A stretch of 64,000 nucleotides of DNA from Halomicrobium salinisoli (GCF_020405185.1 NZ_CP084463.1:930001-994000), one strand, 5' to 3'. Positions 17,878 to 27,835 are shown, counted from the first letter of the stretch. The notes: generated by a model not told the origin, from the letters alone. Program-made: numbers and translations.

Positions 17878-18555
17878 ATGGATCAGCGCGACGTCGTCAG
17901 CGAGGCCGACCGAGGGGAGGCCTCGGCCGGAGAGAACGGGAGTGAGCTGTGCGAACGACACGTGATCCGCGAGGGCTACGACGAGATCGCCGAGGCCTAC
18001 GACGAGCGGCGCCGCGCCGAGGGGCCGGAGCGGGACCTCGCGGAGGCGTTCGCCGCCGACCTCCCGGACGGCAGTCGCGTCCTCGACGCCGGCTGCGGCG
18101 CCGGCCGCCCGGTCCTCGAGACCCTCGCTCGCGAGCACGACGTCGTCGGGCTCGACATCTCGACGGGGCAGCTCCGGATCGCCCGCGAGCGCGCGCCCGA
18201 CGAGCGGTTCGCGCAGGGCGACCTCGCGAACCTGCCCGTCCGGGACGACGCCGTCGACGGCGTCGCGTCCTTCCACGCGGTCATCCACGTCCCGAAGGAC
18301 GAACACGCCGACGTCCTCTCGGAGTTCCACCGGGTGCTCCGCCCCGGCGGCGACCTGCTGGTCGTGATGGGCGACGACGCCTGGGAGGGGCGCAACGACG
18401 ACTGGCTCGACGCCGGCGCCGCGATGGAGTGGAGCTTCTTCGGCCGCGACCGGAACCGGGACCTGCTCGCCGGCGCGGGCTTCGACGTCGTCGACGAGCG
18501 CGTCCTCGACGACGAGCTCGGCGGTCAGTTCGCGTTCTTCCGGGCGCGGGCCTGA
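17878..18555 (+). CDS. Class I SAM-dependent methyltransferase
   Basis: A 225-residue methyltransferase of the UbiE/Methyltransf_11 type. Motif I is VLDAGCGAGRPVLETL, the acidic end of strand 2 is VVGLDIS, and motif IV-like FHAVIHVPKDEH and the post-motif LRPGGDLLVVMGD follow. It starts at the ATG at 17878; a GTACTTTC box about 27 bases upstream fits leaderless transcription. The first 25 residues are an acidic extension. The substrate cannot be deduced; small-molecule methylation is the likeliest role. Confidence 0.85.
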   Translation: MDQRDVVSEADRGEASAGENGSELCERHVIREGYDEIAEAYDERRRAEGPERDLAEAFAADLPDGSRVLDAGCGAGRPVLETLAREHDVVGLDISTGQLRIARERAPDERFAQGDLANLPVRDDAVDGVASFHAVIHVPKDEHADVLSEFHRVLRPGGDLLVVMGDDAWEGRNDDWLDAGAAMEWSFFGRDRNRDLLAGAGFDVVDERVLDDELGGQFAFFRARA

Positions 18556-18564
18556 CGGACGGCG

Positions 18565-19689
18565 CTACGCGCGCCCGGCGACGTCTCCGTCGCTGCCTCC
18601 GGGGGCGGCGTGGACGTACCCCAGCAGTGCGAGGAGGAAGCCGAGCCCGACGGTGCCGGGGATGCCCCCGAAGAGGGCCGTCAGCACCGGCGTCGGGATC
18701 CCGGTCGCGACGGCGCTGAGGACGCCGCCCGCGAGGACGGCCGCGACGACGAGTCCGCCGGCCAGGAGCACGTCTCTCGATTCGCGGGGCGCCCGCAGCG
18801 CCACGCCGACCGCGAGCATCGCGCCGAGCGACAGGCCCGACGGCGACGCGAGGCCGACGGTGGCGGCGAGCGCGGGGACGAGATCGGCGTCGGCCGTCCA
18901 GTGATCGACGCCCGAACCGAGGAGGCCCGCGAGGGACCCGTGAGCCAGGGCGGCGACGACCGCCAGCGCGACGGCCGTTCGCAGATCGAGCACCCGCCGG
19001 CGCTCCGCGAGGGCGCTCAGTCCGGCCACGCCGAGACCGGTCGCGAGGTAGACCGCGCCGATGCGGCTGACGATCGGCGCGAGGAGCAACGCGGCGAACT
19101 GCCCGAAGAACCACAGTTGGTTGGTCGGGTTGAGAACGTAGTACGTCCCGTCGCGAACGACGACCGAGGGCGCGTCGACGCCGAAGCGGGCCGAACCGTT
19201 CGGCGGTCGAACTGTCGCGTTCCCGCGGTCGACGACCCGCTGGACGTCCGGTCGGGTCTCGTCGTACGGGACGGCCAGTTCGTCCATCGCCTCGTCGGGG
19301 GTACGCGGGTCCAGTTCGATCCGGACCGAGCCGTTGCGTTCCGTCCCGTTCAGGTAGTAGTACTCGCCGTCGTACACCGCGTACTTGCTGTGATGGCCGA
19401 GGTAACTGAGGTCCTCGTCGTCCTCGCTGATCTCGACCGTCTCGCCGGCGGCGGCCCGGTCCAGCAGCCGCCGGGTCCGGTTCGTGTCCGCATCGGCGGT
19501 GAGGCTCGTCACGCCGTTCGCGCGGTGGGCGAGGACGTCGGCCTCCGTCTCGGGGTCGAACGCGGTCGCCTCGTAGTCGCGGCCGTCACCGTCGGGCGCG
19601 AGGGCGCCCGTGGCCAGCAGGCCGGTCGCTGCGGCGCCGACGACCAGCACCGCGAGGAGGGTCACTGTCGGGCGGGGAACCGAAACCAT
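18565..19689 (-). CDS. Membrane protein with extracytoplasmic N-terminal domain
   Basis: A 374-residue protein. An N-terminal transmembrane helix or signal anchor (TLLAVLVVGAAATGLLATGA) leads into an exported domain of about 150 residues with possible glycosylation sites (NRT, NGT, NGS). After that come five to seven transmembrane segments to the end. The exported part has the repeated motif YAVYDGEYYYLN / VVVRDGTYYVLN. I do not recognise the family. A TTATTTTT box 29-36 bases upstream supports the ATG. Confidence 0.65.
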   Translation of the reverse strand: MVSVPRPTVTLLAVLVVGAAATGLLATGALAPDGDGRDYEATAFDPETEADVLAHRANGVTSLTADADTNRTRRLLDRAAAGETVEISEDDEDLSYLGHHSKYAVYDGEYYYLNGTERNGSVRIELDPRTPDEAMDELAVPYDETRPDVQRVVDRGNATVRPPNGSARFGVDAPSVVVRDGTYYVLNPTNQLWFFGQFAALLLAPIVSRIGAVYLATGLGVAGLSALAERRRVLDLRTAVALAVVAALAHGSLAGLLGSGVDHWTADADLVPALAATVGLASPSGLSLGAMLAVGVALRAPRESRDVLLAGGLVVAAVLAGGVLSAVATGIPTPVLTALFGGIPGTVGLGFLLALLGYVHAAPGGSDGDVAGRA

Positions 19690-19781
19690 ACACTCGTTTC
19701 CTGCCGACCGGGTCGAAAAATAACGTTCGGTCGGCGGCGCCGGGCGCGCAGCCCGTGGCCACCGGGCCCGCGTCGACCCGA

Positions 19782-21824
19782 TCAGTCGCCGTCGTCGGCG
19801 TCGATCGTCGCACCGTCCGCAGACTCGGCCGCGTCGCCGTCACCGTCGCCAGGCTCCGGTTCGCCGCCGCCCTCGCCGGCCGGTTCGACCTCGCTCTCGC
19901 TCTCGGAGACCCGGATGCCCTTCGAGGCGAGGTGGCGCATCTGCCGGCGGACGAAGTCCTCCTCCTCGGTGCCGCGGGTCGCCAGCAGGTAGAGGAGGGC
20001 GTCGCCGACGGGGCGCATCGTCCGGCCGGCCCGCTGGGCGCCCTGGCGGCGGCTGCCGCCCAGGCCGGAGGCGACGACGGCGAGTTCGGCGTCGGGCAGG
20101 TCGATCCCCTCGTCGCCGACGCGGGAGACGATCAGGACGTCCTGCCCGCCCAGCCGGAACTCGTCGAAGAGCTTCTCGCGGCGGGCGTGGGGCGTCTCGC
20201 CGCTGATGAAGGGGGCGTCCAGTGCCTCGGAGAGCGCCTCGCCCTGGTCCAGGTACTCGACGAACACCAGTGCCTTCGCGGCGGGGTGGTCCTGGAGGAT
20301 GTACCGGATCTCCTCGACCTTCGCGGGGTTGGTCGCCGCGGTCTGGCGGCGGCCGTGGCCCACGGCGGAGACGTACTCGTTGGCGATCTCGTCGCTCTCC
20401 CAGGGGACCAGCCGGATCTCGACCTCCGGCTCCTGGACGAAGCCGGCGTCGAACAGCGCCGACCAGTCGGTGCCGATCGGCGGGCCGACGAGCGTGAAGA
20501 TCTCCTCCTCGTCGTCGGACTCGCGGGTCGGCGTCGCCGTCAGGCCCAGCCGGTGCTTGCTCTGGAGGTCCGTGCTCCGGCGGTAGACGTCGGCGGGCAC
20601 GTGGTGGACCTCGTCGTAGACGATCAGGCCCCACTTGCGCTGGTCGAACAGCTTCCGGTGGCGGTCCATCCCGGCGGTGCGGTAGGTGGCGATGGTGACC
20701 GGGCGGATCTGCTTCTCGCCGCCGTGGTACTCGCCGATCTGGTCCTCGTCGAGGTCCGTCTGTCGCAGCAGCTCCTCGCGCCACTGGGTTGCCAGCTCCC
20801 TCGAGGGCACCAGAATCAGCGTCTCGCCGCCGACGGCCTCCATGACGCCCATCGCGGCGACGGTCTTGCCCGAGCCCGGCGGCCCGACGAACACGCCCGA
20901 GCCCTGCTCGGTGAACCGCTGGACCCAGTCGGCCTGGTAGTCCCGCAGGCGCAGGCGCAGTTCGACGTCGAGGTGGGCGCCCTCCTCCAGGTCGCGCTCG
21001 TCGCGGACGGGGTAGCCCGCCTCGTAGAGGGTCCGCTTGAGCTGGGCGGTCTTGTCCTCGTTGACCCACGCCTCGGAGTCGGAGATGGGCGCGCGCAGCA
21101 CGTCGTCGTCGAGCTTCTGGCGCGCGACGTTGCCCATCAGGTCGTCGCTGTCCGCCTCGAGGACGTCGTAGCCGTCCTCGTGGGTGTACAGCCGGAACTT
21201 CCGGGCGCGCTCCCACTGGCTGGTGACCCACTCGTCGAGGTGCGGCGACCGCTCTCCCAGGACGTCGTGCATCGTGGCGAGCAGGTCCTCGAGCGAGTCG
21301 TACGGTGCTTGCCAGATGTCCTCTTCGCGGATCTCGTAGATGGCACCGCCCGATCGGTTGGTGTCGACCAGGCGGGCGAACTGCGACAGCTGGGCACGGG
21401 TGAACTGGTCGGCGTGCTGGACGACGACCTCGCGGCGGTCCGGGAACAGGATCACGCGCTCGCGGTCGGTCACCGCGTCGAGGTCCGGCGGGAAGTAGAC
21501 GGCGTCCGCGCCGGTCACGTCCTGGCGCTCGAGGTCGCTCTCCTCGGCCAGCCGCTCCAGGGCCTCGCGGGCGTGGTCGGGTGAGAGGTCGAGGTCGGTC
21601 TTCCGGGCCAGTTCCGCCGGCGTGAGGTGGGGCTTGCCGACCGCGTCGATGGCGTCGTAGACGTCGCCCAGCGTCACGTTCCCGCGGGCGGACGCGCCGT
21701 CACCCTCGTCGGCGGACGCCTCGCCGGAATCGTCGGCGGAGGCCTCGCCGCCGTCGGTCCGGCCCCCCGGCTCCGCCTCGGCGTCGGCGGTCGCGTCAGC
21801 CTCTGCTGTCGGATCGTCGGTCAC
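19782..21824 (-). CDS. XPB/Rad25-like superfamily 2 DNA helicase
   Basis: A 680-residue helicase. After an acidic 45-residue tail and a winged-helix-like region (about 48-100), the motor has Q-like LRLRDYQADWV, Walker A GPPGSGKT (about 313-320), TATYRTAG-like motif Ic, the DEVH box in VYDEVHHVP (about 400), motif III GLTATPTR, VSRVGDEGIDLPDA and motif VI QRAGRTMRP. This arrangement is typical of archaeal XPB, linked to nucleotide excision repair and transcription. The C-terminus is another low-complexity acidic tail of about 40 residues. No Bax1-type nuclease gene is adjacent. Confidence 0.88.
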   Translation of the reverse strand: MTDDPTAEADATADAEAEPGGRTDGGEASADDSGEASADEGDGASARGNVTLGDVYDAIDAVGKPHLTPAELARKTDLDLSPDHAREALERLAEESDLERQDVTGADAVYFPPDLDAVTDRERVILFPDRREVVVQHADQFTRAQLSQFARLVDTNRSGGAIYEIREEDIWQAPYDSLEDLLATMHDVLGERSPHLDEWVTSQWERARKFRLYTHEDGYDVLEADSDDLMGNVARQKLDDDVLRAPISDSEAWVNEDKTAQLKRTLYEAGYPVRDERDLEEGAHLDVELRLRLRDYQADWVQRFTEQGSGVFVGPPGSGKTVAAMGVMEAVGGETLILVPSRELATQWREELLRQTDLDEDQIGEYHGGEKQIRPVTIATYRTAGMDRHRKLFDQRKWGLIVYDEVHHVPADVYRRSTDLQSKHRLGLTATPTRESDDEEEIFTLVGPPIGTDWSALFDAGFVQEPEVEIRLVPWESDEIANEYVSAVGHGRRQTAATNPAKVEEIRYILQDHPAAKALVFVEYLDQGEALSEALDAPFISGETPHARREKLFDEFRLGGQDVLIVSRVGDEGIDLPDAELAVVASGLGGSRRQGAQRAGRTMRPVGDALLYLLATRGTEEEDFVRRQMRHLASKGIRVSESESEVEPAGEGGGEPEPGDGDGDAAESADGATIDADDGD

Positions 21825-21893
21825 TGTGGCTCCGTACCCGCGCGACGGCTTTACGCCTTACCGTCCGCGAGCGGTCCGGTCGCCGCCGCGCCG

Positions 21894-22952
21894 TCAGAAC
21901 AGCCCGCGCTCGTCGATCAGCCGGGCGTAGAGGTCCTCGTACTCGCCGCGGACCGCGTCGTGGTCGAACTCGGCGAAGTCCTCGTCGAACGTCCGCCGTT
22001 CGTAGGTACCGGCGTCGACGATGGCCTCGGCCATCCCCTGCGTGCTGGTCACCCGGAAGCTCCGCTCGCGCTGTTCGATCAGCTCGTGGGCGCTGGAGCG
22101 GGCCTGGTACTCCACGATGCCGACGCAGCCACAGGCCAGCGCCCACAGAAGCTCCGTGGCGAACTGCTCGCGGTAGGCCGTCTGGACGAACACGTGCGCG
22201 CCGCGGTAGAGGGACACGCGCTCCTCGCGGTCGCAGGCCCCGGCGAAGGTCACGCGGTCGTCGATCCGCAGGTCCCGTGCCTGTCGCTCGTAGTCCTCGC
22301 GGTAGGGGCCGTCGCCGATGATCGTCGCCGACCAGTCCCGCTCCCGGAGTTCGGCCAGCCCCAGCATGAGGCTCTCGACGTTGGCGCTCTCGTCCAGCGG
22401 GTGTGCGAAGGCCACGTCGACCGTCTCGGCCGGAGCCGTCTCTCGGATCAGGTCCACGTCGATGCTCTCGGGGATTACCGTTGTCGCGTCGCCGTCGGCC
22501 CCCTGCTCCCGGGCGTTCGTCCGGACCATCTCGGAGGGCGTCACGATCCGGTCCGGCGCGCGGGCGGCCCACTCCGTCCGACGGCCGCCGGGGAGGTCCT
22601 CGTCTCCGAACCAGTCGACGAGCAGGGGGGCGCGGGCCAGCGCGCCGCCGAGCTTCGCCGCCGGGACGCTCTCCGGCGGCATCGGGCGCGCGTGGACCAC
22701 GTCCGCGCCGTTGCGGGCGATCCGGACGGGCAGGCGCGCCGCGAAGGCCGCGGCGTTCGGCTCCGCGGTCACCGCGCGGTAGCTGATGTCGTCTGGCTCG
22801 AAGCGGCGCTCGTCCCCGTCCCACCACCGCGCGCAGTAAACGGTCACGTCGTGGCCCGCGTCGGCCATCTGCCGGGCGAGCCGCTCCAGCCGACGTGCCC
22901 CCTTCGTGTCCCGGTAATGGGAAGTCTTCATGGAGACGAACGCCACGCGCAT
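21894..22952 (-). CDS. GT-B fold glycosyltransferase
   Basis: A 352-residue glycosyltransferase. The N-terminal Rossmann half begins MRVAFVSMKTSHYRDTKGARR, with the donor half at about 195-330: VDVAFAHPLDESANVE, ATIIGDGPYREDYERQA and the C-terminal EQFATELLWALACGCVGIVEY, where a Glu stands in the E-x7-E-like position of family 4 enzymes. The start is the ATG at 22952, with an ATTTTTG box about 26 bases upstream. It probably adds sugars to a lipid carrier or surface glycan. It stands alone, with no other glycan genes around it. Confidence 0.8.
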   Translation of the reverse strand: MRVAFVSMKTSHYRDTKGARRLERLARQMADAGHDVTVYCARWWDGDERRFEPDDISYRAVTAEPNAAAFAARLPVRIARNGADVVHARPMPPESVPAAKLGGALARAPLLVDWFGDEDLPGGRRTEWAARAPDRIVTPSEMVRTNAREQGADGDATTVIPESIDVDLIRETAPAETVDVAFAHPLDESANVESLMLGLAELRERDWSATIIGDGPYREDYERQARDLRIDDRVTFAGACDREERVSLYRGAHVFVQTAYREQFATELLWALACGCVGIVEYQARSSAHELIEQRERSFRVTSTQGMAEAIVDAGTYERRTFDEDFAEFDHDAVRGEYEDLYARLIDERGLF

Positions 22953-23071
22953 ACCCCTGCGGTCCACGTGACCGGTCAAAAATCCCCGCGTTTCGACGTT
23001 GACAGGCTCGGACGGTGGCGCTGATTCCGGCCGTCGCCACAACTTTGCCGGTCCCCGCCGTCCCTCCTGCC

Positions 23072-24880
23072 GTGCCTAGCTACGACCTCGAACGCTACCT
23101 GAACGTCCGGTACGCCACGGGCGCCTCGCTGGGGCCCGACGGCACGCTCGCCTTTCGCTCCGACGTGACCGGGACGGCGCAGGTGTGGACGCTCTCCGAG
23201 CCCGGCGCCTGGCCGGCCCAGCGGACTTTCTACGAGGACGCCGTCTCCTTCGCCTCGTACTCGCCCGAGCGGCCGGAGCTGATCTTCGGCAAGGACGAAG
23301 GCGGTAACGAGCGAATGCAACTCCACCGCCTCGACCCGGACGGGACCGTCACCGACCTCACGCGGGACCCCGAGTCGAAGCACCGCTGGGGCGGCTGGAG
23401 TTCCGACGGCGAGCGCTTCGCGTTCGCCGCCAACCGTCGCGACGAGAGCGTCTTCGACGTCTACGTCCAGGGCAGAAACGACGTCGGCGACGAGGCGACG
23501 CTGCTCCGCGAGGGCGACGGCTGGCTGACCGTGTCCGGCTGGTCGCCCGACGACGAGCGCCTGCTCGTCACCGAGGCCCACTCGAACTTCGACCAGGACG
23601 TGTACGTCTGCGACGTGGATTCGGGCGATCTGACTCACCTGACGCCCCACGAGGGGGACATCCGATACCGGAGCGCCGAGTGGGGGCCGGACGGCGACGC
23701 CGTCTACCTCGTCACCGACGAGGGCAGCGACACCCTCTACCTCGCCAGGCTCGCCCTCGACGGCGACCTGGAGCCGGTCCGCGACGGCGGCGACTGGAAC
23801 GTCGACGGCGTCTCCGTCGATCAGGACTCCGGCCGGCTCGCGTACTCGCGCAACGTCGAGGGGTACACCGAGCTGACCGTCGGCGAGCTGACCGGGCCGA
23901 CGACGGTCGAGGCGTTCCCCGAGCCCGACCTGCCGGGCGGGCTCGCCGGCGGCGTCTCCTGGGGACCGGACGGCGACCGCTTCGCCGTCTCCGTCTCGGG
24001 CCGGGCGGTCAACACCAACGTCTTCGTCGTGGAGACGGCCACCGGCGAGAGCGAACGGTGGACCTACGCCTCGACCGCGGGCATCCCCGAGGAGACGTTC
24101 GTCGAGCCCGAACTCGTCCGCTACGACTCGTTCGACGGGCTGGAGGTGCCCGCGTTCCTCTCGCTGCCGGCGGACGACGCCCGGGATCACGACGGCGAGG
24201 GCGTCCCGGTCGTCGTGGACATCCACGGCGGCCCCGAGAGCCAGCGTCGGCCCTCCTTCTCTGGACTGACCCAGTACTTCCTCTCGCGGGGCTACGCCGT
24301 CTTCGAACCCAACGTCCGCGGATCGACGGGCTACGGCACCGAGTATACGAGATTGGACGACGTAGACAGGCGGATGGACAGCGTCCGGGACCTGAAGGCC
24401 GGCGCGGAGTGGCTCCGGGACCACCCCGCCGTCGACGGCGACCGAATCGTCGCCATGGGCGGCTCCTACGGCGGCTTCATGGTCCTCGCGGGGCTGACGG
24501 AGTACCCCGACCTCTGGGCGGCCGGCGTCGACGTCGTCGGCATCGCCAACTTCGTCACGTTCCTGGAGAACACCGGTTCCTGGCGGCGCTCGCTACGCGA
24601 GGCCGAGTACGGCTCCCTGGAGGACGACCGCGAGTTCCTCGAGTCGATCAGCCCGATCAACAGCGTCGACCGCATCTCCGCGCCGCTGTTCGTCGTCCAC
24701 GGCGCGAACGACCCCCGCGTTCCCGTCGGCGAGGCGGAGCAGATCGTCGACGAGGTCGAGCAGCGGGGCGTCCCCGTGGAGAAGCTGATCTTCGACGACG
24801 AGGGCCACGGGATCAGCAAGCGCGAGAACCGCATCGCGGCCTACTCCCGCGTGGTCGACTTCCTCGACGAGCACGTCTGA
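23072..24880 (+). CDS. S9-family serine peptidase (acylaminoacyl/dipeptidyl peptidase type)
   Basis: A 602-residue peptidase. A beta-propeller of WD/PD40-like repeats fills residues 15-340 (repeats such as WSSDGERFAFAA, WSPDDERLLVTE, WGPDGDAVYLVT). The alpha/beta-hydrolase domain follows, with oxyanion block DIHGGPE, nucleophile GGSYGGFM, Asp in HGANDPRVP and His in DEGHGISK. It probably degrades short peptides in the cytoplasm. I choose the GTG at 23072; an AACTTTGC box lies about 28 bases upstream. A farther GTG at 23015 would add 19 residues with no family match. Confidence 0.88.
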   Translation: MPSYDLERYLNVRYATGASLGPDGTLAFRSDVTGTAQVWTLSEPGAWPAQRTFYEDAVSFASYSPERPELIFGKDEGGNERMQLHRLDPDGTVTDLTRDPESKHRWGGWSSDGERFAFAANRRDESVFDVYVQGRNDVGDEATLLREGDGWLTVSGWSPDDERLLVTEAHSNFDQDVYVCDVDSGDLTHLTPHEGDIRYRSAEWGPDGDAVYLVTDEGSDTLYLARLALDGDLEPVRDGGDWNVDGVSVDQDSGRLAYSRNVEGYTELTVGELTGPTTVEAFPEPDLPGGLAGGVSWGPDGDRFAVSVSGRAVNTNVFVVETATGESERWTYASTAGIPEETFVEPELVRYDSFDGLEVPAFLSLPADDARDHDGEGVPVVVDIHGGPESQRRPSFSGLTQYFLSRGYAVFEPNVRGSTGYGTEYTRLDDVDRRMDSVRDLKAGAEWLRDHPAVDGDRIVAMGGSYGGFMVLAGLTEYPDLWAAGVDVVGIANFVTFLENTGSWRRSLREAEYGSLEDDREFLESISPINSVDRISAPLFVVHGANDPRVPVGEAEQIVDEVEQRGVPVEKLIFDDEGHGISKRENRIAAYSRVVDFLDEHV

Positions 24881-24986
24881 CCGCTCGTGGCCCGGTCGTC
24901 GCGACCGTCGCCGCCCGTCCGCCGTCGGCTCTCTCGATCCGGAACCGCCGAACTCATTTACGACGAGGGGAGACGCTGGTACGCAC

Positions 24987-25457
24987 ATGGCAACCGGGGT
25001 GGCGCGGGAGATGGTCGGCGAGAGCATCCGGGAGCTCGAGGACCGCTTCGGATCCTTCCCGGTCAACCAGACGACGCTCCGACTCTCGCCCGAGGCGTAC
25101 GCCGACGCCCTGGAACGGGCCGAGGCGGGCGTCGCCGACCTGTACGTCCGCGTCGAGAACGCCGAGGGGAAGGTGCTCCACGTCCCGGACGGTGAGCGGC
25201 CCCGCGTCCCCCGCTGCGTCGGGTCGCTCCATGATCACCCCGTCGAGCAGGCCCGCCGGGCGGTCCGAGAGGCGACCAGCGTCGCCTGCACCGTCGACGA
25301 CGTCGCGCGGGTGACCATCGCGGGGGTCCGGAACGGATCGGACGCCGACGCGCCGCCGGCCTACCGCCTGCTGGTGCTCTTCGAGGGATCGCCCGTCGAC
25401 GAGTCGCCCGAGGAGGGGGTCTGGCGGTCCGAGTCGGCCACCCCCGAGTTCGTCTAG
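24987..25457 (+). CDS. Conserved haloarchaeal hypothetical protein
   Basis: A 156-residue soluble protein of mixed alpha/beta character with no motif I can name. It begins with a helix (REMVGESIRELEDRFGSF) and contains DLYVRVENAEGKVLHVP and CTVDDVARVTIAGVRN, which look like the strands of a Nudix-adjacent or ligand-binding domain, but no Nudix box is present. A CATTTACG box about 28 bases upstream supports a leaderless ATG. It converges on egsA with a 4-base overlap of stop codons. Confidence 0.6.
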   Translation: MATGVAREMVGESIRELEDRFGSFPVNQTTLRLSPEAYADALERAEAGVADLYVRVENAEGKVLHVPDGERPRVPRCVGSLHDHPVEQARRAVREATSVACTVDDVARVTIAGVRNGSDADAPPAYRLLVLFEGSPVDESPEEGVWRSESATPEFV

Positions 25458-26512
25458 ATCACGCCGGTGACCGTCGCGGCCTCGCGGGCGGCCGGTTCGC
25501 TCATGCCGTCCCCGAGGACGGTGTAGCGGTCGCGGATCTCGTGGGCCGTCGTCAGCGCCTCGATCACCGTGTCCTCGTCGATGCCCAGTTCCTCCGCCGT
25601 CGTCGGCGCGCCGATGGCCGCCAGCGCGTCGCGGACGTCCGACCACTGGCCGTCGGCCCCCGTGTGGAGGTACTCGGTCATGATCGCGCCGACGCCGACC
25701 TGGTGGCCGTGCAGGCCCGGATCCGGCGCGATGCGGTCCAGCTGGTGGGAGAAGAGGTGCTCGGCGCCCGAGGCGGGCCGCGAGGAGCCGGCGATGGACA
25801 TCGCGACGCCGGAGGAGACCAGCGCCTTCACGACGATCCAGGACGACTCCTCCAGCCCGCGCTTGATCGAGCCGGCGCTCTCGACGAGCATCTCCGCGGT
25901 CATCTGGGAGAGCGCGCCGGCGTACTCGGAGTAGGTGACGTTCTTCAGCCGGTGGGCCAGTTGCCAGTCGCGGACGGCGGTGTAGTTGGAGATGATGTCC
26001 GCACAGCCCGCCGTCGTCAGCCGCCAGGGAGCCTCCGCGATGACCTCGGTGTCGGCGATGACGGCTAGCGGCGGCTCCGAGGCGACGCTGTGGCGGGTGT
26101 CGCCCTCCGGGACCGAGCCGCGGCCCGAGACGATGCCGTCGTGGCTCGCGGCCGTCGGCACAGAGACGAACCCGAGGTTCAGGTCGTCGGCGGCCATCTT
26201 CGCGACGTCGATGGCCTTGCCGCCGCCGACGCCCAGCAGGAAGCCCGCGTCGGCCGCCTCCGCGGCCTCGATGACCCGCTCGACGGCGCCGAACGTGGCC
26301 TCCTCGATCACCACCTCGGCCGGATCCGCGCCCCGCTCCTCGAACTCCGCGACGACGCGCTGGCCGGCCACCTCGTAGGGCGTCGGGCTCGCCACGACCA
26401 GCGGCCGCCCCGAGAGGTGGACGTCCTCGACGGCGTCGACCGCCCGGTCGAGCGCGCCGTGGCCCACGACCACGTTGCGCGGCAGGCGGATCCACGTGTG
26501 CTTCTCGAACAT
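25454..26512 (-). CDS. egsA: sn-Glycerol-1-phosphate dehydrogenase
   Basis: Makes sn-glycerol-1-phosphate from dihydroxyacetone phosphate with NAD(P)H, the step that sets the stereochemistry of archaeal lipids. The 352-residue product has the dinucleotide-binding GVGGGKAIDVAKMAA, VPTAASHDGIVSGRGSV, and zinc-ligand segments around CADIISNY, GAEHLFSHQLD and LHGHQVGVG. The start is the ATG at 26512, preceded by a TTTTGCC box about 25 bases upstream; the longer upstream frame is Arg-rich shadow. A firm archaeal marker gene. Confidence 0.95.
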   Translation of the reverse strand: MFEKHTWIRLPRNVVVGHGALDRAVDAVEDVHLSGRPLVVASPTPYEVAGQRVVAEFEERGADPAEVVIEEATFGAVERVIEAAEAADAGFLLGVGGGKAIDVAKMAADDLNLGFVSVPTAASHDGIVSGRGSVPEGDTRHSVASEPPLAVIADTEVIAEAPWRLTTAGCADIISNYTAVRDWQLAHRLKNVTYSEYAGALSQMTAEMLVESAGSIKRGLEESSWIVVKALVSSGVAMSIAGSSRPASGAEHLFSHQLDRIAPDPGLHGHQVGVGAIMTEYLHTGADGQWSDVRDALAAIGAPTTAEELGIDEDTVIEALTTAHEIRDRYTVLGDGMSEPAAREAATVTGVI

Positions 26513-26661
26513 GCGGGTCCGTGCGTGACGACGGGGCAAAACCCTTGCCGTGGCGCGACACCCCGTTCCCGGTCGCCCGAGCGGGTCCGCGGCCCGTATC
26601 GAAGCGGAAACCGAGCAGTAAGCACCGGATAACAAACCTGTAGGCACTGGTCCGGTCGATC

Positions 26662-26784
26662 ATGAGCTGCGTCAACTGCGACACGAACGGCACGGCGTAC
26701 ACGCTCCTGGCCCACGTCGAGGGATCGGACTCCAAGGTGGACCTGTCGTTCTGCTCGACCGACTGCCTCGAAGAGTGGGTCTGA
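26662..26784 (+). CDS. 40-residue CxxC...CxxxC zinc-binding mini-protein
   Basis: A short ORF below the usual size cut. It encodes two cysteine pairs: CVNC at residues 3-6 and CSTDC at 31-35, followed by LEEWV. This arrangement resembles tiny haloarchaeal zinc-finger proteins in which the second pair closes with a Cys-Leu-Glu-x-Trp end. A structural zinc site is expected, and the partner is unknown. It stands between egsA (divergent) and a membrane protein gene 88 bases downstream. Confidence 0.7.
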   Translation: MSCVNCDTNGTAYTLLAHVEGSDSKVDLSFCSTDCLEEWV

Positions 26785-26872
26785 GCCGGCGAACGGGGAT
26801 CGGCGGCGCGGCCGGTGAGGGTCGCCGCGGGCCCCAACAAGGCTTATCCCGTCCGCCGTCCCCGGTTGGCCC

Positions 26873-27835
26873 ATGTCGACCTCCACTCGCAGCTCGCTGG
26901 CCGATCTCGCCGCCCCGCTGGATCGGTACCCGCTGGCGCGGGAGGCGGCCCTGGCCGCACTCGTCTTCGGCGCGCTCCAGGCGGCCGTCGTCGTCTCGTC
27001 TGCGGTCGGCGTCCCGGTGGCTCGCGGGCTCGTGGACCTCGGGTCGCCGCTCGCCGCGACCGGAGCCGGACAGCTGGCCGTCTCCGCGCTGGCAAACACC
27101 GTCGTCATCGTCGGCGGACCGACGCTCGCTGCCGCCGCGTACGTCCACGTCCGCGATCTGCCCGTCCCGCTCTCGCTTCCCGGTCGGGGGCGCGCGGACC
27201 TGGCGCTCGTCGCCGCGGCGCTGGCCGGTCCCGCACTCGCGCTGGCGATCGCGGCACTGCTTGGCGACCTGACCGGAACACCGTTCTACGAGCTGAGCGG
27301 CTCGCGGTCGGCGCCCGACGCCGGCGTCCGCGTCCCGACGGTGATCACGCTGCTTGGGCTGGCACTGACGCTCCCGGCGTACCTGCTCGTGGCGCACGTG
27401 GTCGTCCAGCCCACTCTGCGGACCGTGAGCGGGGAGGCCACGGCGGCCGGCCTGACGACCCTGTTCGTCGGCCTGCTCGGCCCGACCGCGCTCACGCGTC
27501 CCGGACCGCTCCGTGCGTTCGCGTTCCCGGCCCTGCTCGCGATCGCCGTCGTCCTCCCCGCCTGTGCCGCCTACTGGTACGATCGCCAGTGGCTCACTGC
27601 GGTCGTCGCGGTCCCGCTCACGCTGGTGCTCGCCGGCGGCGTCCACGACTTGCTCGTCGACGTCGCCGGCCCGGCCGGCGCGCTGTACGCCGGCGGCGAG
27701 GTCCTCGTCGTCGCGATCGGCGCGGCGGGCGTCGCCCGGACCGACTCGGTCGTGCCGGCCGCGCTGGCGTTTACCAGCTACACGGTGGGAGCGGCCGCGC
27801 TGTCGTACCTGACCTCAGTGGGCATGCCGATCTGA
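26873..27835 (+). CDS. Polytopic membrane protein of unknown function
   Basis: A 320-residue protein with eight to ten predicted transmembrane segments, rich in Ala, Leu and Val, with short charged loops (LSLPGRGRADL, LSGSRSAPDAGVR). No channel, transporter or protease motif is visible; in particular there is no EExxxR pair of CPBP proteases. A CTTATCC box 27-30 bases ahead of the ATG fits a leaderless start. Probably haloarchaea-specific. Confidence 0.6.
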   Translation: MSTSTRSSLADLAAPLDRYPLAREAALAALVFGALQAAVVVSSAVGVPVARGLVDLGSPLAATGAGQLAVSALANTVVIVGGPTLAAAAYVHVRDLPVPLSLPGRGRADLALVAAALAGPALALAIAALLGDLTGTPFYELSGSRSAPDAGVRVPTVITLLGLALTLPAYLLVAHVVVQPTLRTVSGEATAAGLTTLFVGLLGPTALTRPGPLRAFAFPALLAIAVVLPACAAYWYDRQWLTAVVAVPLTLVLAGGVHDLLVDVAGPAGALYAGGEVLVVAIGAAGVARTDSVVPAALAFTSYTVGAAALSYLTSVGMPI